NCBI RefSeq assembly: GCF_020164595.1
Contig: NZ_JAIQZE010000001.1
Location: 543,893 to 607,892 of the forward strand
Reading direction: 5' to 3'
DNA: 64,000 bases
Source of the DNA: Psychroflexus longus
Lineage (GTDB): Bacteria; Bacteroidota; Bacteroidia; Flavobacteriales; Flavobacteriaceae
Of this stretch, positions 1-10,146 are shown one piece after another (within the stretch, counting starts at the first letter, position 1; each line of letters opens with the position of its first letter). Below the pieces are notes generated by a model. That model was given only the letters and a program-made list of their open reading frames with translations, ran no database searches and was not told the origin of the DNA. The translations under genes and the position numbers were made by a program.

Positions 1-947
1 AACCCTAAAAACCATTGATATTTACTCTTAAAATCAGCAAATTGTTTAGCTTCAAATTCTGTTTTTTCAATCTTTTGCAATTCGTCAAGTATCTCGTCTA
101 CTGCTTCAGAGGTACTAGTCCCGTCAATATAACTACCGTTTCCTATTTTTGCAATTTTTCGCAAAGTCTCCGTATCTTTTTTGGTGATCACCGTTTCACC
201 GGCATCATTTTTCAAATAAGATTGTATCCTTCCATTTTCTTTAATGGGAATTGGATCTCCGCGCTCAGTTCCTACTCCTATCGTATAAATTCTTATTCCT
301 TCTTCTGCGGCTTGCTCTGCCATACTTTCAGCGTTACCGTCATGATCTTCACCTTCAGACAATATCACCAGGACTTTATTGGTCTGGTCATCATCATTGT
401 AATATGACCTTGCCAAATCCAGGGCCTGAGAAATAGCAGTTCCCTGACTAGAAACCATCTCGGTGTTCATGCTTTGCAGGAATGTTTTTGTACTCGCATA
501 ATCTGTAGTAATGGGAACCTGAGGAAAAGCACTTCCCGCATAACCTACGAGTCCAACACGGTCTGAGGTCAAATTATTTATAATTTCAGTAATAATACGT
601 TTAGACTTTTCAAGTCTATTTGGAGCAATGTCTTCTGCCAGCATACTTTTGGAAACATCCAAGGCAAAGACAATATCAACACCTTCACGCTTTACTGTTT
701 CCAGCTTTGTACCGAGTTTTGGATTGACAAGTGCCATGACAAAACAGGCAAAGGCTAAAGTAAGCACAATGAATTTCAAGTTTGACTTAAAGCTGGACTG
801 CTCTGGTGCTAATTTCTTGAACAGCCTGATCTCGGCAAATCTCTTTTGCGTTTTCTTTTTCCAATACACATAACTTAGAAACATGAGCAGTAAGACTGGC
901 AAGACCAGAAAACCCCAAAAATAAATATGTTCTTCTATTATAAACAT
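1..947 (-). CDS. batB: BatB, von Willebrand factor A membrane protein (3' end outside window)
   Basis: Partial gene: 315 N-terminal residues are present and the frame is still open at the window edge. Two membrane segments are visible (about residues 8-28 and 58-75), followed by a VWA domain whose MIDAS metal site starts at DVSKS (97-101). BatB is an inner-membrane protein of the Bacteroidota Bat (aerotolerance) system; the VWA domain is thought to face the periplasm and bind partner proteins through a divalent metal. The ATG at 947 directly abuts the TAA of batA (948-950), so the two are translationally linked. The final visible residues resemble the start of the last membrane segment usual in this family, so only a little is probably missing. 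BatC/BatD would be expected next but lie outside. Confidence 0.88.
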   Translation of the reverse strand, partial: MFIIEEHIYFWGFLVLPVLLLMFLSYVYWKKKTQKRFAEIRLFKKLAPEQSSFKSNLKFIVLTLAFACFVMALVNPKLGTKLETVKREGVDIVFALDVSKSMLAEDIAPNRLEKSKRIITEIINNLTSDRVGLVGYAGSAFPQVPITTDYASTKTFLQSMNTEMVSSQGTAISQALDLARSYYNDDDQTNKVLVILSEGEDHDGNAESMAEQAAEEGIRIYTIGVGTERGDPIPIKENGRIQSYLKNDAGETVITKKDTETLRKIAKIGNGSYIDGTSTSEAVDEILDELQKIEKTEFEAKQFADFKSKYQWFLG

Positions 948-1949
948 TTATACAAAACTTCTAAAAAATGTGTGTTTCAATAAAAATTCCAGGAATAACA
1001 AAGCTCCAGCAATGATCAAGAAAAATCTGTACTTCTCATCATAATTATAGAACTTAAATTCTTCAATTTCTGTTTTTTCCAAGGCATCAATTTCTTCATA
1101 GATGGCTTGAAATTTTTCGTTGTCTGTCGCTCTAAAGTATTTTCCACCAGTGCTTTCTGCTATGGTTTTCATCAAGGCTTCGTCAATTTTCACCTCCACA
1201 TTTCTATATTCAAACTGTCCGTTAGGTTTTATTCCTACTGGAGATAAGGCCATTCCATTACTCCCAACGCCAATTGTGTAGGTTTTTATGTCATACTCTG
1301 TTGCCAGTTGTGTTGCGGTAATAGGATCTATAAAACCTGCGTTGTTTTCTCCATCTGTCAATAAGATGATGACCTTGCTTTCTGCTTTGCTGTCTTTCAG
1401 TTTATTTACAGAAGTAGCAAGCCCCATACCTATGGCTGTTCCGCCCTCAATGTTTTGTGTGTAATCAAGATCGTTTAACGCATTTATGATAATTGACTTG
1501 TCACTTGTAAGTGGAGTTTTGGTATAACTTTCTCCTGCATAGATGACGAGACCTATTCTATCATTTGGTCTGCCGTTTACAAAGTTGTTTGCTACTTTTT
1601 TCAAAGCTTCCAGACGGTTTGGTTCCAGGTCTCTGGCAAGCATACTTGCAGAAATATCCACAGCCATGATGATATCAATACCTTCTGTTTTTTTCACTTT
1701 GGTAGTTACATCAACTGTCCTTGGTCTCGCCATGGCGATGGTTAAAAAGACAAGAGCCAGCATCTTAAGAATAAACAATAGAGGGCGAAGCTGTGCTAAA
1801 GTACTTTTAGTAAATCCCTGTGTGCTGGAAATTTTGAGAGTAGCGGTTTGTTGCTGACGCTTTTTAAAATACCAGAACACTGCCAACGGAATAGACAGTA
1901 GTAACCAAAACCAGTTTGGATTTTCAAACGTGAAGTTTTCAAAAATCAT
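948..1949 (-). CDS. batA: BatA, von Willebrand factor A membrane protein
   Basis: 333 residues. N-terminal membrane segments lie at about 10-28 and 56-74, a VWA domain begins near 90 with the MIDAS motif DISAS at 98-102, and a C-terminal hydrophobic helix sits at about 310-328; this is the standard BatA layout and length. It resembles BatB downstream, and the pair probably form a hetero-complex in the inner membrane. The ATG at 1949 overlaps the upstream stop by 4 nt (ATGA, 1946-1949), which supports this start and tight co-translation. Bat proteins were first tied to oxygen tolerance in Bacteroides fragilis. Their biochemical role is still unsettled; the MoxR ATPase in the same operon suggests a chaperone-like or metal-insertion system. 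Confidence 0.92.
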   Translation of the reverse strand: MIFENFTFENPNWFWLLLSIPLAVFWYFKKRQQQTATLKISSTQGFTKSTLAQLRPLLFILKMLALVFLTIAMARPRTVDVTTKVKKTEGIDIIMAVDISASMLARDLEPNRLEALKKVANNFVNGRPNDRIGLVIYAGESYTKTPLTSDKSIIINALNDLDYTQNIEGGTAIGMGLATSVNKLKDSKAESKVIILLTDGENNAGFIDPITATQLATEYDIKTYTIGVGSNGMALSPVGIKPNGQFEYRNVEVKIDEALMKTIAESTGGKYFRATDNEKFQAIYEEIDALEKTEIEEFKFYNYDEKYRFFLIIAGALLFLEFLLKHTFFRSFV

Positions 1950-3586
1950 TGACCTAAGTTTTTAAATTCCACTGCATTTAGTATTCTATTGGAAATCTTC
2001 TCACCAAACTCATCATCCCGATCATAAAAAATAATGACTTGCTGAAAACCACCTCTTCCAAAATTCACGATCTTGTATTCCTTCTTGATGTCTTTCTTGG
2101 TGATAGGATTTTCGATAGAAAAACTTCCAAACACCTTTTTACCTTTTACTCCTCCCAAAGTTTCAAAATCTTCTGATTTTGTAATGATATTATAGGCACC
2201 ACGCTCTTCAAGATTGCTATAAATTCTATCTACAATCACATCTAAGTCGATGTCCTGAGAGTCTTTAAATCTTACTTTATTCAGTGTCACGTATAGGTTT
2301 TGATACAAGGTGCCAAAGCTGTAGGTTTCTTTGTTAGCGACATTCTCTAAAATTTCTTCGGGAAGATCCAACTCTCCTCTTACTAATACATCTGGAGTTG
2401 TCATGCTTATCGGCGGCACACCATAATCACTGGTCACCCAATCTCCTTCGAGCAATTCTTTAGACGGATTCCCAACAACTGTGTCCCTCAAGTACTCATA
2501 ACCTTTTGTAGCCACTACCGCAGACACGGTAACTATTATTAATATGAGTCCAAGTACAATGCCAACGATCCACTTCTGCTTTTTACGTTTTTTGGCCAAG
2601 GCTTTTTGGAAAGCTTCGTCTTTCTTTTTCTCCTCTTCCGTAATTTGAGGAATAGAACTTTGGACTTGTTTTAGAAATTTTTCTATTTGCTTTCTGTCTG
2701 ACTTTAAAGTAATAAGATCTGGTCTGCTATTGGCAAATTTAGCAAGATCAGCACGCTTCAATATCTTTTCGTACTCTAAAATCAGGTCCTCTTTGAGCGC
2801 TAGCTTTTTCTTTTCTTTTTTGAATTTTAATTCAGATATAAGTTCGTTGGTCGTGAATTCCAAAGCGCGTATCTCCAATTTTTCTTCTAAATACCGTCTC
2901 GTGATATAAGTGAGTTCAGATATGTACTCCTTAAAGTTTCTGTTTTCCAGGACTGATGATTTATCAAGCTCCTTTAGAGAGATCATTGCCTGTTCGTAAG
3001 GAGGAATTCTGCGTTTGGCCTCATCTCTTTTTTTCTTCAGTTTAAAAACTAAGAAGGCAATTCCTGCTAAAATCAAGAGCGTAATCAAAGTCCACCAGAA
3101 CCAGGATGGCAAAGCAAAAGGTTTGTCAACACCTATTGAAGGTTTGATGGGATACAGTTTTTGCTTCGTAGTATCCAATACGACATCGTTAACTCTCACC
3201 TTTAACGTATCCGTATAAAAGGCTTTTTCATTGATTTTGACCAACTGTGGAGGAACAGAATAAGTGCCAGAATCAAACTGAGTTAACTTATAAAGCTTAG
3301 TAAGAGTGAAGGTCTTGGCTTGAGGGTTTAGAGTATCAATTTTATAGTCTTCCACCATTTCCAAGGGCACAAAGGTTTGGTCTTTTGGAAATACGACCAG
3401 GTCCTCTTCATTGACCTCATCTACTTTGATAAGATAATCTATTTGTTCGCCAATCTGAATGGTATCCTTGTCGGTTTCGAAACTTACCTCCTGAGCATGG
3501 CTGATGCTACAAACCAAAAGCAACATCAAAATCATTACTGATTTTGATTTTAAACTATCGATTGTAAAAAGTCGTTTTCTACTCAT
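1946..3586 (-). CDS. BatD-like two-TM protein of the moxR-bat operon
   Basis: 546 residues. A signal peptide ends near residue 32 (SHAQ), followed by a beta-rich extracytoplasmic domain (33-155) resembling BatD-type Ig-like modules. TM1 is at 161-183, then a highly charged helical cytoplasmic region (185-335), TM2 at 338-360 and a second extracytoplasmic alpha/beta domain to the end. It lies between the DUF58 gene (6 nt spacing) and batA (4-nt overlap), so it works in the same complex. The first half fits the BatD/oxygen-tolerance family. I do not recognise the domain after TM2, which looks like an added module. Family assignment is moderate; operon membership is certain. Confidence 0.7.
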   Translation of the reverse strand: MSRKRLFTIDSLKSKSVMILMLLLVCSISHAQEVSFETDKDTIQIGEQIDYLIKVDEVNEEDLVVFPKDQTFVPLEMVEDYKIDTLNPQAKTFTLTKLYKLTQFDSGTYSVPPQLVKINEKAFYTDTLKVRVNDVVLDTTKQKLYPIKPSIGVDKPFALPSWFWWTLITLLILAGIAFLVFKLKKKRDEAKRRIPPYEQAMISLKELDKSSVLENRNFKEYISELTYITRRYLEEKLEIRALEFTTNELISELKFKKEKKKLALKEDLILEYEKILKRADLAKFANSRPDLITLKSDRKQIEKFLKQVQSSIPQITEEEKKKDEAFQKALAKKRKKQKWIVGIVLGLILIIVTVSAVVATKGYEYLRDTVVGNPSKELLEGDWVTSDYGVPPISMTTPDVLVRGELDLPEEILENVANKETYSFGTLYQNLYVTLNKVRFKDSQDIDLDVIVDRIYSNLEERGAYNIITKSEDFETLGGVKGKKVFGSFSIENPITKKDIKKEYKIVNFGRGGFQQVIIFYDRDDEFGEKISNRILNAVEFKNLGQ

Positions 3587-3592
3587 ATATAA

Positions 3593-4456
3593 TTATCTGG
3601 ATTTGAAATATCCAAGAAGTTTAATAACATAATTCTGATCCACACGGGTACTCAAAAATCCTAAACCACTCAACTTGAAAGCTCTCTGAAAATAATCTAC
3701 TCTATCCCTGTAATACTTTGTATATCCTTTTCTGGTTGATTTACTCGAGGTATTCACCCACATGGCTTTACCGGATTCTGCATCTTTCATTTGTACCATT
3801 CCGAGATTGGGTAATTCCTCCTCCCGCTCATCATAAATCCTAATGCCTGTGACATCATGCTTTTGTCCTAGTATTTTTAGAGTATGTTCATATTCATCTG
3901 TCAAGAAATCTGAGAGTACAAATACAATCGCCTTCTTCTTCATCATATCAATGAGGTATTTAAAGGCTTTGGAAAGATTGGTTGTTTTGTTTGAGGGCTC
4001 AAATTCTATGAGCTCTCGAATAATTCTCAACACGTGCATCCTCCCTTTTTTTGGTGGAATATACAGTTCTATTTGGTCTGAAAATAGCATAAGACCAATC
4101 TTATCGTTATTTTTGGTTGCAGAAAAAGCAAGCGTCGCAGCCATTTCTGTAATGATATCTTTTTTGAAAGTTTCCCGGGTTCCAAAGGCTGTCGATTCCG
4201 ATATATCTACAAGAAGCATCATCGTTAATTCCCGTTCTTCTTCGAATACCTTCACGAATGGCTCATTATACCTCGCAGTAACATTCCAATCTATAGATCT
4301 TACATCATCACCAAATTGGTAAGCACGCACTTCACTAAAGGTCATTCCCCGACCTTTGAATGTGGAATGGTATTCTCCACCAAACACGTGGTCACTCAAC
4401 CGACGTGTTTTGATTTCAATTTTTCTTACCTTTTTTAAAAGAGATTTGGTATCCAT
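3593..4456 (-). CDS. DUF58 family protein (VWA-like partner of MoxR)
   Basis: 287 residues, soluble, no signal peptide. The DUF58 core is clear: a Y-x-F-G-D-D-x-R-x-I-D-W-N signature at about 46-58, followed by a VWA-like fold with a MIDAS-type DISES at 84-88. DUF58 proteins are almost always encoded beside MoxR AAA+ ATPases and are thought to be adaptors or substrates-binding partners. It has no long N-terminal membrane segments, so this is the short cytosolic DUF58 form usual in Bacteroidota bat loci. It is followed 6 nt later by the BatD-like gene and preceded by moxR (97 nt). Confidence 0.88.
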   Translation of the reverse strand: MDTKSLLKKVRKIEIKTRRLSDHVFGGEYHSTFKGRGMTFSEVRAYQFGDDVRSIDWNVTARYNEPFVKVFEEERELTMMLLVDISESTAFGTRETFKKDIITEMAATLAFSATKNNDKIGLMLFSDQIELYIPPKKGRMHVLRIIRELIEFEPSNKTTNLSKAFKYLIDMMKKKAIVFVLSDFLTDEYEHTLKILGQKHDVTGIRIYDEREEELPNLGMVQMKDAESGKAMWVNTSSKSTRKGYTKYYRDRVDYFQRAFKLSGLGFLSTRVDQNYVIKLLGYFKSR

Positions 4457-4553
4457 GCAGTGTGATTACTTTTTGTTTGATTTAGAATTCAATCAAATAA
4501 GTATAATTTCTAGAATCTTATAATCGTGTTCTGAACACATTCAGAAGGAAATA

Positions 4554-5558
<1,005 letters not shown>

Positions 5559-5704
5559 ATTCTTGTTCTTATAGTGTTATAACCTATTCTTATATGTGCA
5601 CGCAAATTGAAAATTTAATCTATTTTCTGTTGTTAATTCTTGGTTAAAAATCAGCTATTTACGATAAGCTTATGATTAACCGGATAATGGAAAGATTTCT
5701 ATAA

Positions 5705-6913
5705 TTACATTTTGTAAATCCATTGCTCTGGATTTAGCTTATTGGTGTTTTTAAATAGCTGGAAAATAAGAGTTGTTTTACCTGATGAGGAATTGATTCC
5801 CACTTCACCGATTTCTTCGCCCCTGTTTATTTTATCTCCAGACTTCACAAAAACTTTTTGCAAATTGTTATAAACGGATAAGTAATCTCCATGACGTATC
5901 ATCACAACCACGTTCGCCCCTGGAATTTTACTGACCTGGCTAACTTCTCCGTCAAAAATAGCACGGGCTTTACCGTTCTTTTCAGTATCTATTCTCACGC
6001 CGTTACTCATCACCTTAATGGTTTTCACAATAGGATGCGGACGCTCACCAAAACGCATAGAAACAACTCCAGACTTGACAGGCCATGGAAGTTTACCTTT
6101 GTTTTGAGCAAAATCTTTGGCCAAAGCTTGTGCTTCAGGGGATAACTTAAAAGTTGCTTTGGAGTCTGAGCCCACTTTTTTATTTTCTTTGGCAATGGCC
6201 TCTCGAATTAACCGATCGATTTCCCGATCTATCCTGCTTACTTCCTGTTGTTTTTGCTTAAGCTCCTGAGCGTATTTTTTCTTCTGTTTGTTGATGCTAA
6301 CAAGCAATTGCTCAAGATTATTTTTATCACTTACCAGACTGGATTTTGTTTTACGATTTTGTGCGAGTATTTTTTCCTGATCTCGGCGCTGTTCAAATAA
6401 AGTGGAATTTAATTCCTGGAGAGTTTTAGTTTGTTGCATTACCTCTTCACCCTGCTTTTTTCTGTACTGGGCAAATTGTTTCATGTATTGAATTCGCTTA
6501 TAAGCTTGCAAAAAAGATTCTGAAGAAAACAAAAACATGATTCTGCTTTTACTGGATTTACTTCTGTAAGACTTTTGGATCATCTTCTCATAGTCGGTCT
6601 TCAGCTGTTCCAGTTCATTTCTAAGTCTGTCTATTTTATTGGCATTGGTATTGATTTCTCTGGTCAGTAAATTGGCTTCCTGATTGTTTACCTGAATCAA
6701 TCGTTCGGTTGCTTTAATTCTTTTCTGAAGATCTTCATACTCACCCAATGCAGATTTCCCCTTAGATTCTGTGGTTTTGATGATACTATTTATCTCATCG
6801 ATTTCCTGCTGAATTTCCTGTCGCTTAGCTTCAAGCTCTTCTCTTGTTTGAGACATGCCCGTTAAGCTAAAGCTTAGCATTACAATTAAAAGTATGTACT
6901 GAAAGTTTTTCAT
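5705..6913 (-). CDS. EnvC-like murein hydrolase activator (catalytically degenerate LytM/M23 domain)
   Basis: 402 residues. Signal peptide (1-21), two long coiled-coil blocks (about 22-115 and 150-245), and a C-terminal LytM-type domain (275-400): the EnvC architecture. The metal and catalytic residues are lost. The HxGxD motif reads SNGVR (303-307), and both histidines of HxH are replaced (T381, I383). EnvC-type factors with such domains do not cut peptidoglycan but activate amidases at division or in envelope remodelling. The start codon overlaps the preceding stop by one base (TAATG at 6913), making it the last gene of the envelope operon. Confidence 0.87.
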   Translation of the reverse strand: MKNFQYILLIVMLSFSLTGMSQTREELEAKRQEIQQEIDEINSIIKTTESKGKSALGEYEDLQKRIKATERLIQVNNQEANLLTREINTNANKIDRLRNELEQLKTDYEKMIQKSYRSKSSKSRIMFLFSSESFLQAYKRIQYMKQFAQYRKKQGEEVMQQTKTLQELNSTLFEQRRDQEKILAQNRKTKSSLVSDKNNLEQLLVSINKQKKKYAQELKQKQQEVSRIDREIDRLIREAIAKENKKVGSDSKATFKLSPEAQALAKDFAQNKGKLPWPVKSGVVSMRFGERPHPIVKTIKVMSNGVRIDTEKNGKARAIFDGEVSQVSKIPGANVVVMIRHGDYLSVYNNLQKVFVKSGDKINRGEEIGEVGINSSSGKTTLIFQLFKNTNKLNPEQWIYKM

Positions 6914-7683
6914 TAAAGTTCTAAACGTTCGTAGTTACTGGGTATTGTAAAGGGAAAACTTAGCTCTTCACCAAAAATGACTGAGCGGTAATCGATATCT
7001 ATAAGGACCACTTCGTCGTCTTTTTTGGCCGTCATTAATAATTTGGAAGGGAACTTTTTTTGATCTACAGATTGAAATTTGAAGTAATCCACCTTCAGGC
7101 TTTCATTTTTGACGTTGACCAGAGACTGAGATTTCATTTCAAATTTCCCGCTATCGATGATTGCAGAGAAGGCTAAAATAGATTTAATATTCTGTAAGAA
7201 CACATAAGCATTATCATCAAAAAGCATTTGATTCCTTTTAAGTTCATACATTGGTCTTCCAATCAATAAGTTCTGGAGATTCTCAAAGTTGACTTCTACA
7301 CCAAGAAATTCTTTAGCCATCGAAAAGTCCCCATCAAAATAAGTTCTGTTTATTTTTTCGTAATACTGAAATCGGTCTGGAGTAATATAAACTTTGGCTA
7401 CCGGCAGCAATCCCATCACTTTGGCACTCATCCATATCGCCTTGTCTTTTTCTATCCTGTAAGTTATGCTGATGGATTGTGAGCTGCTTTCAGTTTCATA
7501 TCCCGCTTTTATTTTACCATTAACGGTTTTAAATTCAGCAAGATTGTTTTCAAAAGATCTTATGACAGCTCTGGCAGATTTTTCCTTCAAATCTTCTCCA
7601 GCTCCAGCTTTGGAAGATTTACAACCCGTCAAGGATATAAAGATGATTAAAATAAGACTTATACTTTTTAAACTTTTCTGCAT
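6913..7683 (-). CDS. DUF4292 family lipoprotein
   Basis: 256 residues from the ATG at 7683. A TTG one codon upstream would add a residue, but the ATG forms a TGATG junction with the preceding gene and is preferred. A lipobox SLTGC places the acylated cysteine at about residue 21. The mature part is beta-rich with scattered charged helices, resembling lipoprotein-carrier folds of the LolA/LolB type; this resemblance is an inference from family knowledge. DUF4292 proteins are widespread in Bacteroidota and often sit beside EnvC-like and TPR genes, as here. Function unknown; an outer-membrane lipid or lipoprotein handling role is plausible. Confidence 0.8.
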   Translation of the reverse strand: MQKSLKSISLILIIFISLTGCKSSKAGAGEDLKEKSARAVIRSFENNLAEFKTVNGKIKAGYETESSSQSISITYRIEKDKAIWMSAKVMGLLPVAKVYITPDRFQYYEKINRTYFDGDFSMAKEFLGVEVNFENLQNLLIGRPMYELKRNQMLFDDNAYVFLQNIKSILAFSAIIDSGKFEMKSQSLVNVKNESLKVDYFKFQSVDQKKFPSKLLMTAKKDDEVVLIDIDYRSVIFGEELSFPFTIPSNYERLEL

Positions 7684-9047
7684 CAATTGGAGATTGTTAT
7701 TAGTTTTTGCTTGTAAACATTTGCCTTTTCCTGATTTCCCAAAGCAAGATAGGATTCTTTCAATGCACTGTAAACTTTTTGCTTTAGTGCTTCATCGTCA
7801 AAAATATAATCCAAAGCAGTTTCCAAAAATTTAACGGCCTGATTATGATCTCCCAGCTGTCCCAAAGCAAAGCCTTTTATATAATACAACAAAGGCTGAG
7901 AAGGAAAACTTTCCAGAGCATTTTCACTTGTTTTCACTGCGTCTTGGTATTTATTCAATTCCAACTCAAGTTCAAGGATATTCTTAATCAACTTAAAATC
8001 ATTGGGCTTATTGCGCAAGGCTGACTTATAGTTCTCCAAGGCTTTGTCCTTGTCTCTGGATTTATAAAATTCTCCCAGCTCCGCTTTGCTGGAAGAATTT
8101 TTTTCTGAAGACAATGCAGAATCCAAAACACTCACAAAAGCGTCCTGAGCTTCTGGATTTTGCATAGCCAAAGCCTTAAACGTATTAATGACTTTCACCT
8201 TATCCTCTTCTTCAAGGGTGAGGCTTTCCACCACCTTTTTACTATAAATTTTAGCTTCAGAGATGTTTCTGTTGACAAGATAAGCCAAGGCCATTTCAAC
8301 GTAAAGCTGAGGATCATTAACTGAATACTGTTCCAATTCTTTACCGATTTCAATAGCTTTTTTAGGTAAATTGTTTAGTCTATAAAGCTCCATCAACAAA
8401 GTTGCTGCTCTTGTATCTTGTTTAGAATTCTGAAATCGTGTTTTGAAAAATTCAACACCTTCATCTAGCATTGAACCTTCTTTGTAAATAATCATTCTGA
8501 ATTCGTCCCGAAATTCAACAATGCCTTTCACCGCATCATAGTTGTCTAAAGCTTTTAAAGCTAACTTGTATTCTTTGCGAATTAAATGAAGATTGGCTAA
8601 TTCCTGATAATAGACTGGATCAGTCTTAGAAATAAATTCTGCTTCAGTAATAGCTCCATCATAGCGTTTCTGCATATTAAAGACATAAAACAGCTGTTTG
8701 TGAATATTCACATCGTTCTGATATTTGGGATCTTCCATGGTTTTCTTGAGAAAATCCTCAGCTTCTTTATAATCTTTTAGATCTATATAATTTTTGGCTA
8801 GCTCATAGAAAACTGCTGTATTTTCTGGTTGTAGTTCCAGGCATTTTTCCAGTTCTTCAATAGCTTTTTCTGGATTTTCTACTGCTCTTTGAGCGATCGC
8901 TTTAAAGAACACCTCCTGAAATTCGTCTGTGTTATTACCAAGCTCATCAATGTTGATGTCTTCGGTTAGGTTGTCTTTGTCCTGAGCATAACCAAACAGA
9001 CTTATCGCAAAACAACAAACAAAAAAAAGACGAATGCTTTGAGACAT
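7683..9047 (-). CDS. Secreted tetratricopeptide-repeat protein
   Basis: 454 residues with a signal peptide (1-22, ending YAQ). The rest is helical TPR repeats: an N-terminal set around 50-180 and a C-terminal set around 310-440 that includes the typical A-L-x-x-x-P spacing. TPR solenoids in the periplasm act as scaffolds. It is encoded 6 nt after the nucleotidyltransferase gene, and its TGA overlaps the DUF4292 ATG by one base. The conserved TPR-DUF4292-EnvC order suggests the three proteins cooperate in the envelope; which partners the TPR binds cannot be told from sequence. Confidence 0.8.
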   Translation of the reverse strand: MSQSIRLFFVCCFAISLFGYAQDKDNLTEDINIDELGNNTDEFQEVFFKAIAQRAVENPEKAIEELEKCLELQPENTAVFYELAKNYIDLKDYKEAEDFLKKTMEDPKYQNDVNIHKQLFYVFNMQKRYDGAITEAEFISKTDPVYYQELANLHLIRKEYKLALKALDNYDAVKGIVEFRDEFRMIIYKEGSMLDEGVEFFKTRFQNSKQDTRAATLLMELYRLNNLPKKAIEIGKELEQYSVNDPQLYVEMALAYLVNRNISEAKIYSKKVVESLTLEEEDKVKVINTFKALAMQNPEAQDAFVSVLDSALSSEKNSSSKAELGEFYKSRDKDKALENYKSALRNKPNDFKLIKNILELELELNKYQDAVKTSENALESFPSQPLLYYIKGFALGQLGDHNQAVKFLETALDYIFDDEALKQKVYSALKESYLALGNQEKANVYKQKLITISN

Positions 9048-9053
9048 ATTTTT

Positions 9054-10067
9054 TTATTCTAAAACGGAATAATCACCAATACTCAATGAGGTGAAGTTAC
9101 CGTTAAATTTAGCGAAATTCCCAATCATGGCTTTGTCTAATTTGGCATTGGTGATTTCAGCATTTTCTTGTATCAAGGAGTTTTTAATGGAGCAATTATC
9201 CACAACCGTGCCATCTCCAATAGAAACGTTGGGTCCGATTTTAGCATTTTTCAAAAACACATTTTCTCCAATAAAGCAAGGTTCTATAATTTCAGAATCT
9301 TCAATTTTGACAGTAGAAGAAATCAACTTCTCTTTATTGTCTTCATGAATGAATTTCAGCATTCTTGAATTTGTTTCAACGGTGACATGCTTGTTGCCAC
9401 AATCCATCCATTCATCCACTTTCCCTGGCTTAAAGATAGCGCCATTGGCTCTCATTTTTTTGATCCCATCATTGATTTGGTATTCACCACCATGCATGAT
9501 ATTTTCTTCGATGACTTTCTCTAGCTGAGTTTTCAGCACAGAAACATCTTTGAAGTAGTAAATCCCTATCACCGCCAAATCTGAAACAAATTCTTTAGGT
9601 TTCTCCACCAGTTCGGTAATGTGTCCTTTATCATTGAGATTCACCACACCAAAGGCTTCAGGATTATCTACCTGTTTCACCCACATCACGGCATCAGCAT
9701 CTTTATCCAATTTAAAGTCAGCTTTGAACAAAGTATCAGCATAAGCGATCACCGCCGGACCTTGCAAGGATCGTTTAGCGCACATTATGGCATGACCTGT
9801 ACCCAAAGGCTTATCCTGATAATAAATTGACGACTTGGCACCAAGTCCTTTCGCAATATCTTTCAGCTTTGCTTCAATTTCCGCCCCAAAATCTTCAGAA
9901 ATGATAAAAGCGATTTCGTCGATTTTTTCTTCCAATACGTTAGCAATGCCTTCAACAAGACGTTGAACTATAGGTTTTCCAGCAATTGGAATAAGTGGTT
10001 TAGGAATGGTGAGTGTATGTGGTCTAAGTCTTGAGCCTCTTCCGGCCATGGGAACTATTATCTTCAT
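9054..10067 (-). CDS. Sugar-phosphate nucleotidyltransferase with left-handed beta-helix tail
   Basis: 337 residues. The N-terminus carries the nucleotidyltransferase signature G-x-G-S-R-L-R-P-x-T followed by PKPLIPIAGKP (residues 9-32), which binds the NTP and sugar phosphate. The catalytic domain extends to about 240. The tail (about 250-335) has hexapeptide-like I-G-x-x-x-x-I repeats forming a left-handed beta-helix. Such enzymes activate sugar-1-phosphates (glucose, mannose or GlcNAc type) for polysaccharide or LPS synthesis. The substrate cannot be fixed from sequence. It is cotranscribed with a flippase gene upstream, fitting a cell-surface glycan role. Confidence 0.85.
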   Translation of the reverse strand: MKIIVPMAGRGSRLRPHTLTIPKPLIPIAGKPIVQRLVEGIANVLEEKIDEIAFIISEDFGAEIEAKLKDIAKGLGAKSSIYYQDKPLGTGHAIMCAKRSLQGPAVIAYADTLFKADFKLDKDADAVMWVKQVDNPEAFGVVNLNDKGHITELVEKPKEFVSDLAVIGIYYFKDVSVLKTQLEKVIEENIMHGGEYQINDGIKKMRANGAIFKPGKVDEWMDCGNKHVTVETNSRMLKFIHEDNKEKLISSTVKIEDSEIIEPCFIGENVFLKNAKIGPNVSIGDGTVVDNCSIKNSLIQENAEITNAKLDKAMIGNFAKFNGNFTSLSIGDYSVLE

Positions 10068-10146
10068 GTATATTAAATTTAGTAATCAATGATTTATTTT
10101 AATAGGTACTTTATGTGATGTCTTCTGTAAACTTTATTAAATTGTT

